A stretch of DNA of 64,000 nt from Clostridium carboxidivorans P7 (lineage in GTDB: Bacteria; Bacillota; Clostridia; Clostridiales; Clostridiaceae): the NCBI RefSeq assembly GCF_001038625.1, contig NZ_CP011803.1, positions 2,976,001 to 3,040,000 of the forward strand. The letters are read 5' to 3'. Below are positions 9,172 through 18,631 of this stretch, in pieces (the first letter of the stretch is position 1; each line of letters begins with the position of its first letter). The notes beneath the pieces are model-generated. The model was given only the letters and a program-made list of their open reading frames with translations, was not told the origin of the DNA and did not search any database. The translations under genes were made by a program, and so were the position numbers.

Positions 9172-9336
9172 TCAATATCTTCTATCATTGTTTCTTTGCT
9201 GTTTTCTTGATTTTCTACAAGATGGACATCTTTGTGGTTCATTTTCGAATCCTTTTTCCTTATAAAATTCTTGCTCTCCTTCTGTGAAAACAAATTCTGA
9301 ATTACAATCTTTACATACTAGAGTCTTATCTGACAT
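9172..9336 (-). CDS. Small zinc-ribbon protein (zf-trcl type)
   Basis: 54 residues, shorter than most gene-finder limits. It starts at an ATG preceded by AGGAGG. The sequence has CKDC near residue 8 and CPSC near residue 38, with the intervening FxFTEGEQEFYxxKGFxNEP block typical of the small putative zinc-ribbon family (zf-trcl), and ends in a basic RKSRKQQRNN tail. Two CxxC pairs should bind one zinc. The role of the family is unknown; nucleic-acid or ribosome contact is possible given the basic tail. It is transcribed separately, just upstream of the promoter of the exopolysaccharide operon. Confidence 0.85.
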   Translation of the reverse strand: MSDKTLVCKDCNSEFVFTEGEQEFYKEKGFENEPQRCPSCRKSRKQQRNNDRRY

Positions 9337-9617
9337 ACCTATATACCTCCTGAATAACCTGGGTTTTAACTAATTTTTGACTAATTATCTATATACTATC
9401 AGAACATTGTCTAAAAATAATTAACCCACATATTATTGTAAATTTATTACCATTGGTAAACACAACATAATCAAAGCATAGAATTTACACTACAAATTTT
9501 ATAACTAAATCCTATGACAATATATATTGTATTTACTTTAAAATATATTCTCTCCTAAAATTAAATAACTATACCTTTAAAAATTATTATTAAAATTTGT
9601 TATTGAAATTCTAAGAA

Positions 9618-10274
9618 TCACTTGATAACTCTCAAGTAATTTTTTCTTTCACCTTTATTATATACTTTTTTGCAATACTCTACAGTTTCTTGAGCTGTTT
9701 TGCAAACTACATCGGCTTTTACATATTCACGAGCTTCTTCAGTCATAGGTCCTCCTCCAATCAATACCTTTACACATTCTCTAAGACCTTCCTGTTCAAT
9801 TTTTTGTATACACTCCTTTACGTTGTCAAAACCATTAGTAAGAAGACATGAAATAGCAACTACTTCAGGTCTATATTTTCTAATTGCCTCAATAAATTTT
9901 TCCGTAGGCACATCAACACCTAAATCTATAACTTCAAAATCATTACTACTCATAACAATACTTACTATATTTTTACCAATATCATGAATATCTCCATAAA
10001 TAGTTCCTATAACAAATACTCCATGTTTTGATGTCCCTGGAAGAATTTTTTGTCCTAATATATCGGAAGCTTCTTTAAATATTTCTCCAGATATAATAAG
10101 TTCTGACATAAAGTAAATTTTTTCTTCAAATCTCTTTCCAACTATACTAATGCCTTTTTGTAAACATCCAATAATATCCATAGGAGACACATGATTTTTT
10201 ATAAGAGCTTTTATTTGTGCAATTACTTTATCCTCATCAAGCTCTGCCATTGCTTTTATAAGTTCTTTGCTCAT
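9618..10274 (-). CDS. Corrinoid (methyl-B12) protein of a methyltransferase system
   Basis: 218 residues. The N-terminal helical cap (residues 1-85) is followed by a B12-binding Rossmann domain with the base-off motif D95-x-H97-xx-G100; His97 should be the lower cobalt ligand. Such proteins (MtaC/MtbC/MtvC family) carry a methyl group between a substrate methyltransferase and a methyl acceptor. It is about 60% identical by eye to the corrinoid protein at 23089-23715. No methyltransferase gene adjoins it, so it must be served by one elsewhere; the UroD-type enzyme at 28877 is one candidate. The divergent PucR-type regulator and the corrinoid activator are next door. Confidence 0.92.
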   Translation of the reverse strand: MSKELIKAMAELDEDKVIAQIKALIKNHVSPMDIIGCLQKGISIVGKRFEEKIYFMSELIISGEIFKEASDILGQKILPGTSKHGVFVIGTIYGDIHDIGKNIVSIVMSSNDFEVIDLGVDVPTEKFIEAIRKYRPEVVAISCLLTNGFDNVKECIQKIEQEGLRECVKVLIGGGPMTEEAREYVKADVVCKTAQETVEYCKKVYNKGERKNYLRVIK

Positions 10275-10400
10275 AAAATATCCTCTCCAATTCGTATAAT
10301 ATATTAATAAATCTTTTCTTATATTAAAAGATCACTCATTAAATCTGAGATAACCTTGTGCTTATATATAAATTACCATAAATATATCACTAAAACATCT

Positions 10401-10441
10401 TACATAATGCTCAAATTAAGCACCTAAAAGTAAACATCATG
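10401..10441. promoter_or_regulatory. 41-base motif shared with the methyltransferase operon promoter region
   Basis: This segment in the 370-base gap between the corrinoid gene and the PucR-type gene lines up without gaps with 27230-27270, upstream of the methyltransferase operon. By hand count 29 of 41 positions agree, and the outer ends (TACATAATGCT and CATCATG) are identical. It is a candidate binding site for a shared regulator, most simply the PucR-type protein. The rest of the gap is AT-rich with no other clear element. Confidence 0.5.
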
Positions 10442-10644
10442 CATATATTATTACTCTAATTTTTCTGATAATCTATTAACATATATCTATTATAAACACT
10501 ATTAATTTTTAAAATCAATTTTGTATATTGCCTTAAAAAATCAATATTTAATGTATAAAGTTTATGGTTATGAGTTGCAATTTTAAATTAACTATTTAAA
10601 TTTTATTCATAATGGATTATTATTTTTATAAGAGGTGTTTTTTT

Positions 10645-12249
10645 ATGGAAATAAATTTAAGTACTTTTTTAAGTAAGCTAAGAAACTATAATCCTGAATT
10701 ACACATTTCACCAAACTGTAATACATCAATTAAATCAATTAAATTACTACAAAAAAATCAATGCTCATTCCAGGATAATTGTTTATATGTTAGTACAGTA
10801 TCAAATTTGCCAAAAGTATTTCCTGAAAATACTGTCATTAATTTAGTTTGTATTTTAAATAAAACTTTACCTCACAAACATATAAAAAATCCTATGTTAA
10901 ACTTAATATTATTAAACAATGATATAGACTTAGCTGCAGTTTTTAACGACCTTCAATCAGTTGTAGAGTCCGAACAAACTCTTGCTTTAAATTCAGCAAC
11001 ATTACTGGATTCTCTAACCAGTGGAAAAGGCATCAAACATATAGTAAATGTTGCTTCTGAACTTTTAGGAAATCCAATATGTGTTATAGATTTAAGCTTT
11101 AAAATTATTGCTCATTCTAAAGACATCAATCCAAGTGATCCTATATGGGTTGAACTGTTTACTAAGGGATATTGTTCCTATAATTTTGTTCCTATGGCAA
11201 ATGTGAAGAAATTTATCGAAGTGGTTCATAAGAGTACTTCTCCTGTTTTTATGAGTGAGGATAAATTTAGAATTCCTAGAATAATATCAAATATTAAAAT
11301 TGATAATAAAGTGGTAGGATATTTAGCTGCATTAGAGTGTAACAAACCTTTCAGCGAAAATGATATGGAATTGGTTTTTACTTTGTGTAAAGTAATTGCA
11401 TCTGAAATGCAAAGAAGCAGATTTATTGAAAATACCAAAGGATCAAGGTATGAACATTTTATTATTCATTTACTTAGTGGTGAGAAAATTGACAAAATGA
11501 CCATTGATGGAAGATTAAAGTTTTTAGACTTACACTTTAAACACAATCTTTATGTGATGGTACTAAATGTGCCTCAAAATAACTTTGTGAATATTCCATT
11601 AAATCAAATAAGAGATAGAATTGACTATATGCTTGTAGATAGTAAATCTATTATATATAAGGATACCATTGTTGTAATCATAAACTGCAATAATAAAATA
11701 TCCCCTACAGATAAAACCTTTTCAAAATTACTTGACTTTATACAAAAAAATAAAATTTTTGTTGGTTTAAGTCGATGCTTTCATAATTTAACTGATATGA
11801 AAAGCTATTATGAACAAGCCTTAAAGGCTATTGAGCTTGGTATAACTTTAAAAACAAACGAATTCTTTTTTTTATATGAGGATTTTACAATACATCATCT
11901 TTTACAACTGTGTTCATCTCAAGGTAATTTAAAAAATTTTTGTCTAAGTTCAATATTTTCTTTAATAAAATATGACCATACAAACAATACAGATTACATG
12001 AAAAGCCTTTATACTTATTTGCTAAATGGAAAAAATCAATTAGAAACAGCTGATGTTCTAAAGGTTTGTCGAAGTACTTTAGCCCATCGTATTGAAAAAA
12101 TCCAGCAAATTATGGATATTAATTTAAACGATTCTATTACAAGTTTTAAACTCATTTTAACCTTTATTATATTAGATTACATTGATAAGACTAAATCATT
12201 TAATGAATTAAACACTGATGATAAATCCTCTGAAAACAATTGCATATAA
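10645..12249 (+). CDS. PucR/CdaR-type transcriptional regulator
   Basis: 534 residues from the ATG at 10645, chosen because AGAGGTG lies seven bases upstream. The C-terminus (about residues 470-510) is the PucR C-terminal helix-turn-helix with the typical ETADVLKVCRSTLAHRIEKI segment; the middle (about 130-270) looks like a GAF-type sensory region followed by a GGDEF-like CdaR domain. Members act as activators or repressors of catabolic operons. It lies 27 bases upstream of the corrinoid activator gene and divergent from a corrinoid protein gene, so it probably controls the corrinoid methyl-transfer genes of this region. The inducer is unknown. Confidence 0.85.
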   Translation: MEINLSTFLSKLRNYNPELHISPNCNTSIKSIKLLQKNQCSFQDNCLYVSTVSNLPKVFPENTVINLVCILNKTLPHKHIKNPMLNLILLNNDIDLAAVFNDLQSVVESEQTLALNSATLLDSLTSGKGIKHIVNVASELLGNPICVIDLSFKIIAHSKDINPSDPIWVELFTKGYCSYNFVPMANVKKFIEVVHKSTSPVFMSEDKFRIPRIISNIKIDNKVVGYLAALECNKPFSENDMELVFTLCKVIASEMQRSRFIENTKGSRYEHFIIHLLSGEKIDKMTIDGRLKFLDLHFKHNLYVMVLNVPQNNFVNIPLNQIRDRIDYMLVDSKSIIYKDTIVVIINCNNKISPTDKTFSKLLDFIQKNKIFVGLSRCFHNLTDMKSYYEQALKAIELGITLKTNEFFFLYEDFTIHHLLQLCSSQGNLKNFCLSSIFSLIKYDHTNNTDYMKSLYTYLLNGKNQLETADVLKVCRSTLAHRIEKIQQIMDINLNDSITSFKLILTFIILDYIDKTKSFNELNTDDKSSENNCI

Positions 12250-12276
12250 TAAAATACATACTTTGGAGGTAATATA

Positions 12277-14118
12277 ATGAATACTTATAAGGTTGTTTTT
12301 AAACCTTTTAATGATGAAATTCTTATGCCTGAAGGCTCTACAATTAAGGAGGCTATCATTAAGTCAGGCATCGATTTTGATTTTCCTTGTGGTGGTATAG
12401 GCAATTGTGGTAAATGTCGTATTAAAATTCTACCAAAAACCTTACCACCTACTCTTAAGGAACAAAACTATTTAACTGAAAAAGAACTTTTACAAGGTAT
12501 CCACCTTGCTTGTGAAATAAAAATTCATGACAATTTAACTGTAGAATTACACAAAAATAATGATAATCTACATAATATATTACAATGGTCTGTTGAAAGA
12601 ACTTCTAATGTTAATCCACTCATTGACAAGACTTATGTGGAAGTGGACTTGCCTTCTCTTGAAGAACAAAAATCTGATCTAAAACGTTTAAAAGAAAAGT
12701 TAGCATTAAAAAACAGCAGCTATCAAAATATAAAAATTAAATTTTCTACTTTGAAATATTTACCAGATATAATTCGTGAAGCTCAGCATAAAATCACTGT
12801 AATTAATGATGATAGTGAAATACTTGGAATAGAAAAAGGAAATACCTCTTCAAAAATTTTAGGTATGGCTTTTGATATTGGAACTACGACTATTGTAGGA
12901 TATCTAATAGATTTAAATACTGGAAGAGAATTATCCATTTCTTCTACTCTAAATCCACAAGTTAAATTTGGTGCAGATGTAATTTCTCGTACAACCTATG
13001 CTAATCAAAATGCAAATGGTATAAAAATGATGCAATCTACCATTTTAAAGGCAATTGATAAATTAATTGGAGATGCTTTAAATAAAGCATCTATGAAAAG
13101 AGAAGATGTGTACAGCATCACCATAGTAGGAAATACTTGCATGCACCATATATTTTTAGGTTTAACACCTAGATATATTGCAGCTATACCTTATGTTCCT
13201 GTAATAAGTGAACCGATAAATATAAATGCATCAGATCTTAATCTCCATATTAACCCTTGTGGTAAAATTTTCGTACTTCCTACCATTGCAGGTTTTGTAG
13301 GTGCAGATACCGTAGCTGTAATTCTTGCCACAGAAATGGATAAAAACGAAGATATAAAATTGGCTATTGACATTGGTACTAATGGAGAAATTGTATTAGG
13401 AAATTCAAAAAAACTTGTATCTTGTTCTGCTGCTGCAGGTCCTGCCTTTGAAGGAGCTCAAATTAGCAGTGGAATGAGAGGTGCTAAAGGTGCTATAGAT
13501 CACGTTAATTTTGGAAAGTTAATGACTTACACAGTTATTGGAGATGGTAAACCTGAAGGCATTTGTGGTTCTGGACTTTTGGATATAATTGCAGGTTTTG
13601 TAGAATTGGGTATCATTAATAAGAGAGGAAAGATTTTATCTCCAAGTGAATTTACGAATCCTTCTGCAAAAGCATTTGAAAAACATATTATTACTTATGA
13701 CGATACAAATGCCTTTCTAGTTGTACCTGAGAACGAAACATCATATGGACGTCCTATTATGATCACACAAAATGATATAACAGCACTTCAATTGGCCAAA
13801 GGAGCTATTTCAGCTGGTATTAACATCCTCATTGATAAACTAGGTATAACAACCTGTGACATAAAAGAGGTGCTTTTAGCAGGTGCCTTTGGAAACTATA
13901 TGAATCCTCATAGTGCTTGTGTTATAGGTTTAATTCCCAAGGATCTTGAAGGTAAAGTTAAAATGGTGGGAAATGCTGCTGGTACCGGTTCAAAACTAGC
14001 CCTACTATCAAGAAAAGAATATGAGCGTTCTAATAATATTGCATCTACAGTAAAATATATTGAATTAGGTGCTCAAAAGAACTTTAATAGAGCATTTGCT
14101 AAAGGGATGCAATTTTAA
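12277..14118 (+). CDS. ATP-dependent corrinoid activation protein (RACo/DUF4445 type)
   Basis: 613 residues. The N-terminus is a plant-type [2Fe-2S] ferredoxin domain with C38-x5-C44-x2-C47 and C79; a linker follows, and the C-terminal 400 residues are an ASKHA-type domain (AFDIGTTTIVGYL near 205, LAIDIGTNGEI near 365, AGAFGNYM near 545). This is the architecture of the reductive activators of corrinoid proteins (RACo, and the activating enzymes of O-demethylases), which use ATP to re-reduce inactive cob(II)alamin. It is co-transcribed with the PucR-type regulator and followed by a terminator. It probably serves the two corrinoid proteins of this window. Confidence 0.92.
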   Translation: MNTYKVVFKPFNDEILMPEGSTIKEAIIKSGIDFDFPCGGIGNCGKCRIKILPKTLPPTLKEQNYLTEKELLQGIHLACEIKIHDNLTVELHKNNDNLHNILQWSVERTSNVNPLIDKTYVEVDLPSLEEQKSDLKRLKEKLALKNSSYQNIKIKFSTLKYLPDIIREAQHKITVINDDSEILGIEKGNTSSKILGMAFDIGTTTIVGYLIDLNTGRELSISSTLNPQVKFGADVISRTTYANQNANGIKMMQSTILKAIDKLIGDALNKASMKREDVYSITIVGNTCMHHIFLGLTPRYIAAIPYVPVISEPININASDLNLHINPCGKIFVLPTIAGFVGADTVAVILATEMDKNEDIKLAIDIGTNGEIVLGNSKKLVSCSAAAGPAFEGAQISSGMRGAKGAIDHVNFGKLMTYTVIGDGKPEGICGSGLLDIIAGFVELGIINKRGKILSPSEFTNPSAKAFEKHIITYDDTNAFLVVPENETSYGRPIMITQNDITALQLAKGAISAGINILIDKLGITTCDIKEVLLAGAFGNYMNPHSACVIGLIPKDLEGKVKMVGNAAGTGSKLALLSRKEYERSNNIASTVKYIELGAQKNFNRAFAKGMQF

Positions 14119-14302
14119 TGTAACACTAAACATATTACTAAAAACATATAAAGAGTTTTTTACTATTTGCTTCTGTAAAAAATATCTTTTGTGGAACCTA
14201 CATTTGGAGTTAATGGTATTACAGTTTAGCAATATTTTCATAAGATTCAACTACAAGATACTTTAAATATATACTAATTCATCTTAAAACTTGTTAAAGA
14301 TT

Positions 14303-14337
14303 TAATCTCTTCTCCTTATTGTGAAGAGATTTTTTTA
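14303..14337 (+). terminator. Terminator after the corrinoid activator gene
   Basis: Hairpin AATCTCTTC / GAAGAGATT with a T-run ends the regulator-activator transcript. Confidence 0.85.
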
Positions 14338-14496
14338 TTGCATAAATATTTTTATGTAGAATTTACTAGTAATTAAATATTTATTAAACAGTAACAATAA
14401 ATAATAATTGGAACTTAAATTAAAATCTTTTGTCTACATTAAATACTTTATCAAATTACTAAAACTTTCTTTATATAAGTTAAGGAGATGTGTATT

Positions 14497-15231
14497 TTGA
14501 AAAGAAAAAGGATAATTTCATTTTTTCTTGCAGTATTTTTACTATGTACCTTTGTAATAACTAATAAATTGTGCTTTGAAATATGGAAAGCCAAGGCAGC
14601 ACCTTTAAACACTGATAACAAGATAATTTATTTAACCTTTGATGATGGACCTAGCTCTATTGTAACCAATGATATTCTGAATATCTTAAAACAAAATAAC
14701 GTAAAAGCAACCTTCTTTGTAGTAGGAAGTATGATTCAAGGAAGAGAGCCAATTTTAAAGAGAATATATAATGAAGGACACAGTATAGGATTGCATACTT
14801 ATAGCCATAAATATAACCAAATATATTCCAGCGAAGATGAATTTATTAAAGAAATGATAAAAACCTCAAGAGAAATAAAAAAAGTAATTGGAATTCAACC
14901 AAATATAATAAGATTTCCATATGGTAGTAATCCTCACTTAAACAATAACTTCCTAAAAAAATTACATGCTCATAATTTTAAAATTTATGATTGGAATGCT
15001 TCAATTTCTGATGGTGTGAGACCTAATACCTCTCCAGAGCTATTCACTAGAGAAGCAATTGCCAGAGGTAATGGAATATCTTATATGGTTTTTTTAATGC
15101 ATTGTACTAATACAAATGTAAATACCTATAAAGCTTTGCCCCAAATCATTCAACATTATAAAAAACTAGGATATGAATTTAGATCAATTACAAAAGATAC
15201 TCCAGAATTTTACTGGCATCCTTCTAATTAA
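14497..15231 (+). CDS. Secreted polysaccharide deacetylase (NodB family, CE4)
   Basis: 244 residues beginning at a TTG codon nine bases after GGAG; the ATG nine bases earlier touches the ribosome site. An N-terminal membrane or signal segment (KRIISFFLAVFLLCTFVIT) is followed by the NodB fold: TFDDGPS with the catalytic and metal Asp residues, HSIGLHTYSHKY with the metal His pair, and RFPYGSNP. It should remove N-acetyl groups from peptidoglycan or an exported glycan at the cell surface. It has its own transcript. A copy of its 3' end lies just downstream (15266-15385). Confidence 0.92.
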   Translation: MKRKRIISFFLAVFLLCTFVITNKLCFEIWKAKAAPLNTDNKIIYLTFDDGPSSIVTNDILNILKQNNVKATFFVVGSMIQGREPILKRIYNEGHSIGLHTYSHKYNQIYSSEDEFIKEMIKTSREIKKVIGIQPNIIRFPYGSNPHLNNNFLKKLHAHNFKIYDWNASISDGVRPNTSPELFTREAIARGNGISYMVFLMHCTNTNVNTYKALPQIIQHYKKLGYEFRSITKDTPEFYWHPSN

Positions 15232-15265
15232 ATATTTTTCACAAAATTATATTGGAGGATAGAAA

Positions 15266-15385
15266 GATGAAGGATATGAGTTTAAAACAATTACCAAATA
15301 TACTCCTGAACTCTATTTTTCTATAACTAAAAAATCTTTTAATTTATTTGATTTCTTGTTTCCATCTACGGATTGCAATGAATAG
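15266..15385 (+). pseudogene. Duplicated 3' end of a polysaccharide deacetylase gene
   Basis: In one frame the segment reads DEGYEFKTITKYTPELYF and continues about 20 codons to a stop. It matches the end of the upstream deacetylase (GYEFRSITKDTPEFYW) with several substitutions. There is no start codon or catalytic domain, although a ribosome-site-like GGAGG lies just before. I read it as a fragment left by a tandem duplication followed by deletion. Confidence 0.7.
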
Positions 15386-15409
15386 ATAAATGTGCAAGGT
15401 AAAAATTGT

Positions 15410-15697
15410 GCGACACAAAGGTGCAGTTGAAGTTTGGATTTTAACTTTCATTCCGTGATATATGATAAGGGTGTCATCACGGCTAAATGTTTTAATTATT
15501 CTAAAGCTCGAAATTTTTGAAAGCCTAAGAACTTTGTCAAACTCGGTTCCCTCAGACAGGACTAAAGTTCTAAGACTTTCAAAAATTTTGAGCTAAGAAT
15601 AATACTAAAACAATTTAGCTAATGTGATGACACCCTTATCATATATCACTGCATAAAAGTTAAAATTCAAACTAGCAAGTTCAAGTGTACGCTCTTA
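15410..15697. repeat. Long imperfect palindrome 1
   Basis: Two arms of roughly 110-125 bases (from about 15429 and to about 15682, weaker pairing beyond) are near-perfect inverted copies around a short loop containing ACTCGGTTCCCTCAGACAG. The arms include GATATATGATAAGGGTGTC and its mirror. An RNA from either strand would fold into one very long hairpin. No reading frame runs through it. The outer arm order (TAACTTTCA ... GATATATG) is shared with palindrome 2, so the two belong to one family. Confidence 0.85.
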
Positions 15698-16027
15698 ATT
15701 ACATTGTTATGAATAATTTTAGTAAGTCAAATTATATTTAACTATATATAATATATAAAACTAAGGCGGAGCCTGCTGTTTTACTAATATATTTAGTTTA
15801 AATATCAGCTTTTTTTATTTTATAGAAACACTTTAAAAGGAATTGGTATTTAAGTTATTGAAAAATATAACATCAAAATACGTAAATATTTGAAATATAG
15901 TTAATAATCAATAGTTATACTATTTTTACAGGCTATGCCATTAGGGTATTGTTAAAATAGTCAACGTATGTATAAACTAGTTATTAAGTATTATGAAAGC
16001 TACGCTTTTTATTGAAAGTCTATCATA

Positions 16028-16311
16028 ATGTATTATGTGTACACGCAATGTACTAAGAAGTAACTTTCAACTGTATGGAGACTGATATATGCTGTGAAGG
16101 AAGATGCGAACGAATTTTAGAAGTTCTTTGCTTGAGATATTGAAAAATGGCGTAATTTTTGCCAGGACGTCGCATTTGAGGAGGTAGTCATTTTTCAATA
16201 TCTCAAGCATTAGAACTTCTTAATCAAGTGAGTTTTCCTTCACAGCATATATCAGCCGGAATACAGTTGAAAGTTACTTCGTTTACATACGCTTACATCA
16301 CAATATGCTTA
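16028..16311. repeat. Long imperfect palindrome 2
   Basis: Arms of about 95 strongly paired bases (16057-16149 with 16187-16280), extended outward by weaker pairing to about 16028 and 16311. The loop of about 37 bases holds GCCAGGACGTCGCATTTGAG. The arms carry TAACTTTCAACTGTA, GATATATGCTGTGAAGG and GAGATATTGAAAAATG with their mirror copies. It ends about 30 bases past the stop of the minus-strand binding-protein gene and may also serve as its terminator. Between palindromes 1 and 2 (about 15700-16027) I see only AT-rich sequence. Confidence 0.85.
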
Positions 16312-16339
16312 TATTACTACGATCCATTTAAATTTGATT

Positions 16340-17149
16340 CTATTTATAAAGATCTTCCCCAAACCATTTTGTTGATAGCTTGGATAATGTTCCATCTGCT
16401 TTTAACTCTTTAAGAACTTTATCTATATCAGTTTTTAACTCAGTATCTTTTTTATTTAATACAAAATAAGTTGGTACTTTAGTAACTGTTCCTGTTAGCT
16501 TTACATCCAAATTTAAACTTTTTTGAACTGCAGGGAAAGCAGCTGAAGGATATACTGCAGCATCATATTGTCCTGAAGCTATCAATTTGAATGAATCAGC
16601 AGTGTTTAATGCTTCAATAGATTGTAAATTTACTTGTTTGTCTGGATGTTTCTCATTATACTCTTTAATTACAGTATAACGAGCATCATTAGCTGGAATT
16701 GGTTCTAACTTCTTTCCTACTAAATCATCCATTGTATTAATATCGTTACGATCCTTTTTAGTTACAATCTTCAAATCACTTAATCCAAAAGGTTCATCAG
16801 GGAAAAGATATTTCTGTTCACGTTCTGGACTCTTATAAAAATGACATGTACCCAAATCGTATTTACCTGATTCTACACCTAGAAGAAGTGCACTTTGGCT
16901 CATACCATTAAATTCAAATTTATATTTAGTAAGTTTTTTGCTTACTTCTTTAAGAACTTCAGCATCATACCCAGAAGCTTCTCCATTTGCATCTATATAG
17001 GTAAAAGGTTTAGCATCATTTACTACAGCAATTTTTACAACCTTAGCACTACTGCTACTGCTTGAAGAATTACTGGATTGTTTTGAACAACCTGCTGCTC
17101 CTACCGCTAATGTAGTTATTAAAGCTAATGAAACAAATATTTTTTTCAT
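16340..17149 (-). CDS. Polar amino-acid ABC transporter substrate-binding lipoprotein
   Basis: 269 residues from the ATG at 17149 (GGAGG eight bases upstream; the longer frame to 17185 lacks one). It has a lipoprotein signal with lipobox AVGAAGC, a Ser-rich linker and then a family 3 periplasmic binding domain (FTYIDANGEASGYDAEVLKEVS near the start, LGTCHFYKSPEREQKYLF in the middle). It should capture an amino acid outside the membrane for the two permeases upstream. The S-box leader and the ATC-hydrolase-like gene point to cystine, cysteine, methionine or a related sulfur compound. Last gene of the operon. Confidence 0.9.
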   Translation of the reverse strand: MKKIFVSLALITTLAVGAAGCSKQSSNSSSSSSSAKVVKIAVVNDAKPFTYIDANGEASGYDAEVLKEVSKKLTKYKFEFNGMSQSALLLGVESGKYDLGTCHFYKSPEREQKYLFPDEPFGLSDLKIVTKKDRNDINTMDDLVGKKLEPIPANDARYTVIKEYNEKHPDKQVNLQSIEALNTADSFKLIASGQYDAAVYPSAAFPAVQKSLNLDVKLTGTVTKVPTYFVLNKKDTELKTDIDKVLKELKADGTLSKLSTKWFGEDLYK

Positions 17150-17177
17150 GTAAATTACCTCCATAATTATAATAATT

Positions 17178-17885
17178 TTAAGCACTAATTTTTTTATAAA
17201 CTTTTAATCTATTTTCTAAAGCCGTAAATAATTTTGCAAATATATAGCACACAATGAAATATATAATTGCTGCATCTAGATAAGCTTCTAAATACTTATA
17301 TCCTGATGCTGCTTCAACAGATGAAACAGCCATGATTTCAACTACCATTACAGAAAATGCTAAAGATGTATCTTTAGTAATTTGTATAAATACATTACTA
17401 AAATTAGGTAATGCTGCAACTAAAGCTTGTGGTAAAATAATTCTTCTATAAGCTTCAAAACTTGTCATACCTATAGAATAAGCAGCTTCAAGTTGTCCTT
17501 TATTTACTGAACTTAAAGCAGATCTTATATTTTCTGAAAGGTATGCAGCTGCATTTAATGTGAATGCTATTAATGCTATGGATATATGTGATATACCATT
17601 TGGTGACACCTTCCACCCTAAGCTTTGATGCAGATAAGTAAGTAATTCTGGAAATCCATAAAATACTACATAAAGCTGTACTATTATAGGTGTTCCTCTT
17701 ATAAATGACACAAAAACTGCACATATAGTTTTTAAAATAGGAATGTTATTAGTTCTGCAAATAGCAATAATTAAACCTATAACTAAACCAATTGCAATGG
17801 AAACTATAGATATGGATAGCGTCATAGGAACAGCTTTTAATATTTTGGGAAATGTATTTATGGCAAATTGAATATCAAAATTCAT
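17178..17885 (-). CDS. Amino-acid ABC transporter permease (second)
   Basis: 235 residues from the ATG at 17885, preceded by AAAGG. Five or so membrane helices of the HisM/GlnP type, with the inner-loop EAA motif region QLEAAYSIGMTSFEAYRRIILPQAL that contacts the ATPase. It pairs with the permease just upstream (17906-18619) to make a heteromeric channel. The longer frame to 17912 would overlap the upstream gene. Part of the S-box-linked operon. Confidence 0.9.
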   Translation of the reverse strand: MNFDIQFAINTFPKILKAVPMTLSISIVSIAIGLVIGLIIAICRTNNIPILKTICAVFVSFIRGTPIIVQLYVVFYGFPELLTYLHQSLGWKVSPNGISHISIALIAFTLNAAAYLSENIRSALSSVNKGQLEAAYSIGMTSFEAYRRIILPQALVAALPNFSNVFIQITKDTSLAFSVMVVEIMAVSSVEAASGYKYLEAYLDAAIIYFIVCYIFAKLFTALENRLKVYKKISA

Positions 17886-17905
17886 ATTAATCATCCTTTC
17901 CGCTA

Positions 17906-18619
17906 TTAACAATTACTATTTGCTAGTTTTTTAATTGATTTATTGTTCATATGTTCATATAACGAAATAAATTGTTCAATTACTATAGAAATAACCCAAT
18001 AAATTAATGCTACTGCAAGGAACGCTTCTAATTGTCTTACTCCATAACCATCAGAACCTATTAGTTTTGCTTTTCCTAATATATCTACAACTCCTATTGT
18101 GAAAACATAAGAAGTTTCTTTTAAAAGACTTATTATTATATTTCCTAAATTAGGCAGACAAATTTTAAAGGCTTGTGGAATTATAATTCTTCTTAAACAT
18201 TGAACGTTATTCATTCCTATACTAAGAGCAGCTTCACTCTGTCCTGCATCCACTGATAGATATGCAGATCGCATAATTTCTGATATAAAAGCTCCACTAT
18301 TTAAGGCAAATGTTATTATTGCAAAAACACTTTTACTCCAATCATTAATATCAATTCCAACAAAGGATAATGCTTGTGGCAGACCATAAAATACTAAGAA
18401 TAATTGAAGCAAGGCTGGTGTTCCTCTTATAAATGCTGTATACCCATTAGCTATGGATTTAAGTACAATATTTTTTTGCAGTTTCATTACTGTTAAAATT
18501 AAACCCAATAATAATCCAAAGATTAGGGATGCTATCATAATAATAAGAGTTAATGGTAGAGCTTTCATAATGGAAGGTATTGAACTGAATATATAACTAG
18601 GATCAAAAATCTTATTCAT
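17906..18619 (-). CDS. Amino-acid ABC transporter permease (first)
   Basis: 237 residues with a HisM/GlnP-type membrane domain; the coupling-helix motif reads QSEAALSIGMNNVQCLRRIIIPQAF. FIRGTPALLQLFLVFYGLPQ near residues 65-85 is the usual family signature. The ATG follows a GGAGG site. It lies 12 bases downstream of the ATPase gene, and its stop is 20 bases from the next permease start, so the operon is tightly packed. Likely one half of the sulfur amino-acid importer. Confidence 0.9.
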   Translation of the reverse strand: MNKIFDPSYIFSSIPSIMKALPLTLIIMIASLIFGLLLGLILTVMKLQKNIVLKSIANGYTAFIRGTPALLQLFLVFYGLPQALSFVGIDINDWSKSVFAIITFALNSGAFISEIMRSAYLSVDAGQSEAALSIGMNNVQCLRRIIIPQAFKICLPNLGNIIISLLKETSYVFTIGVVDILGKAKLIGSDGYGVRQLEAFLAVALIYWVISIVIEQFISLYEHMNNKSIKKLANSNC

Positions 18620-18631
18620 CTTTTTACCTCC

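Noticed and set aside
16228..16413. Plus-strand 61-codon ORF at the end of palindrome 2
   Set aside because: It spans a palindrome arm and the antisense of the binding-protein gene end; no family resemblance.
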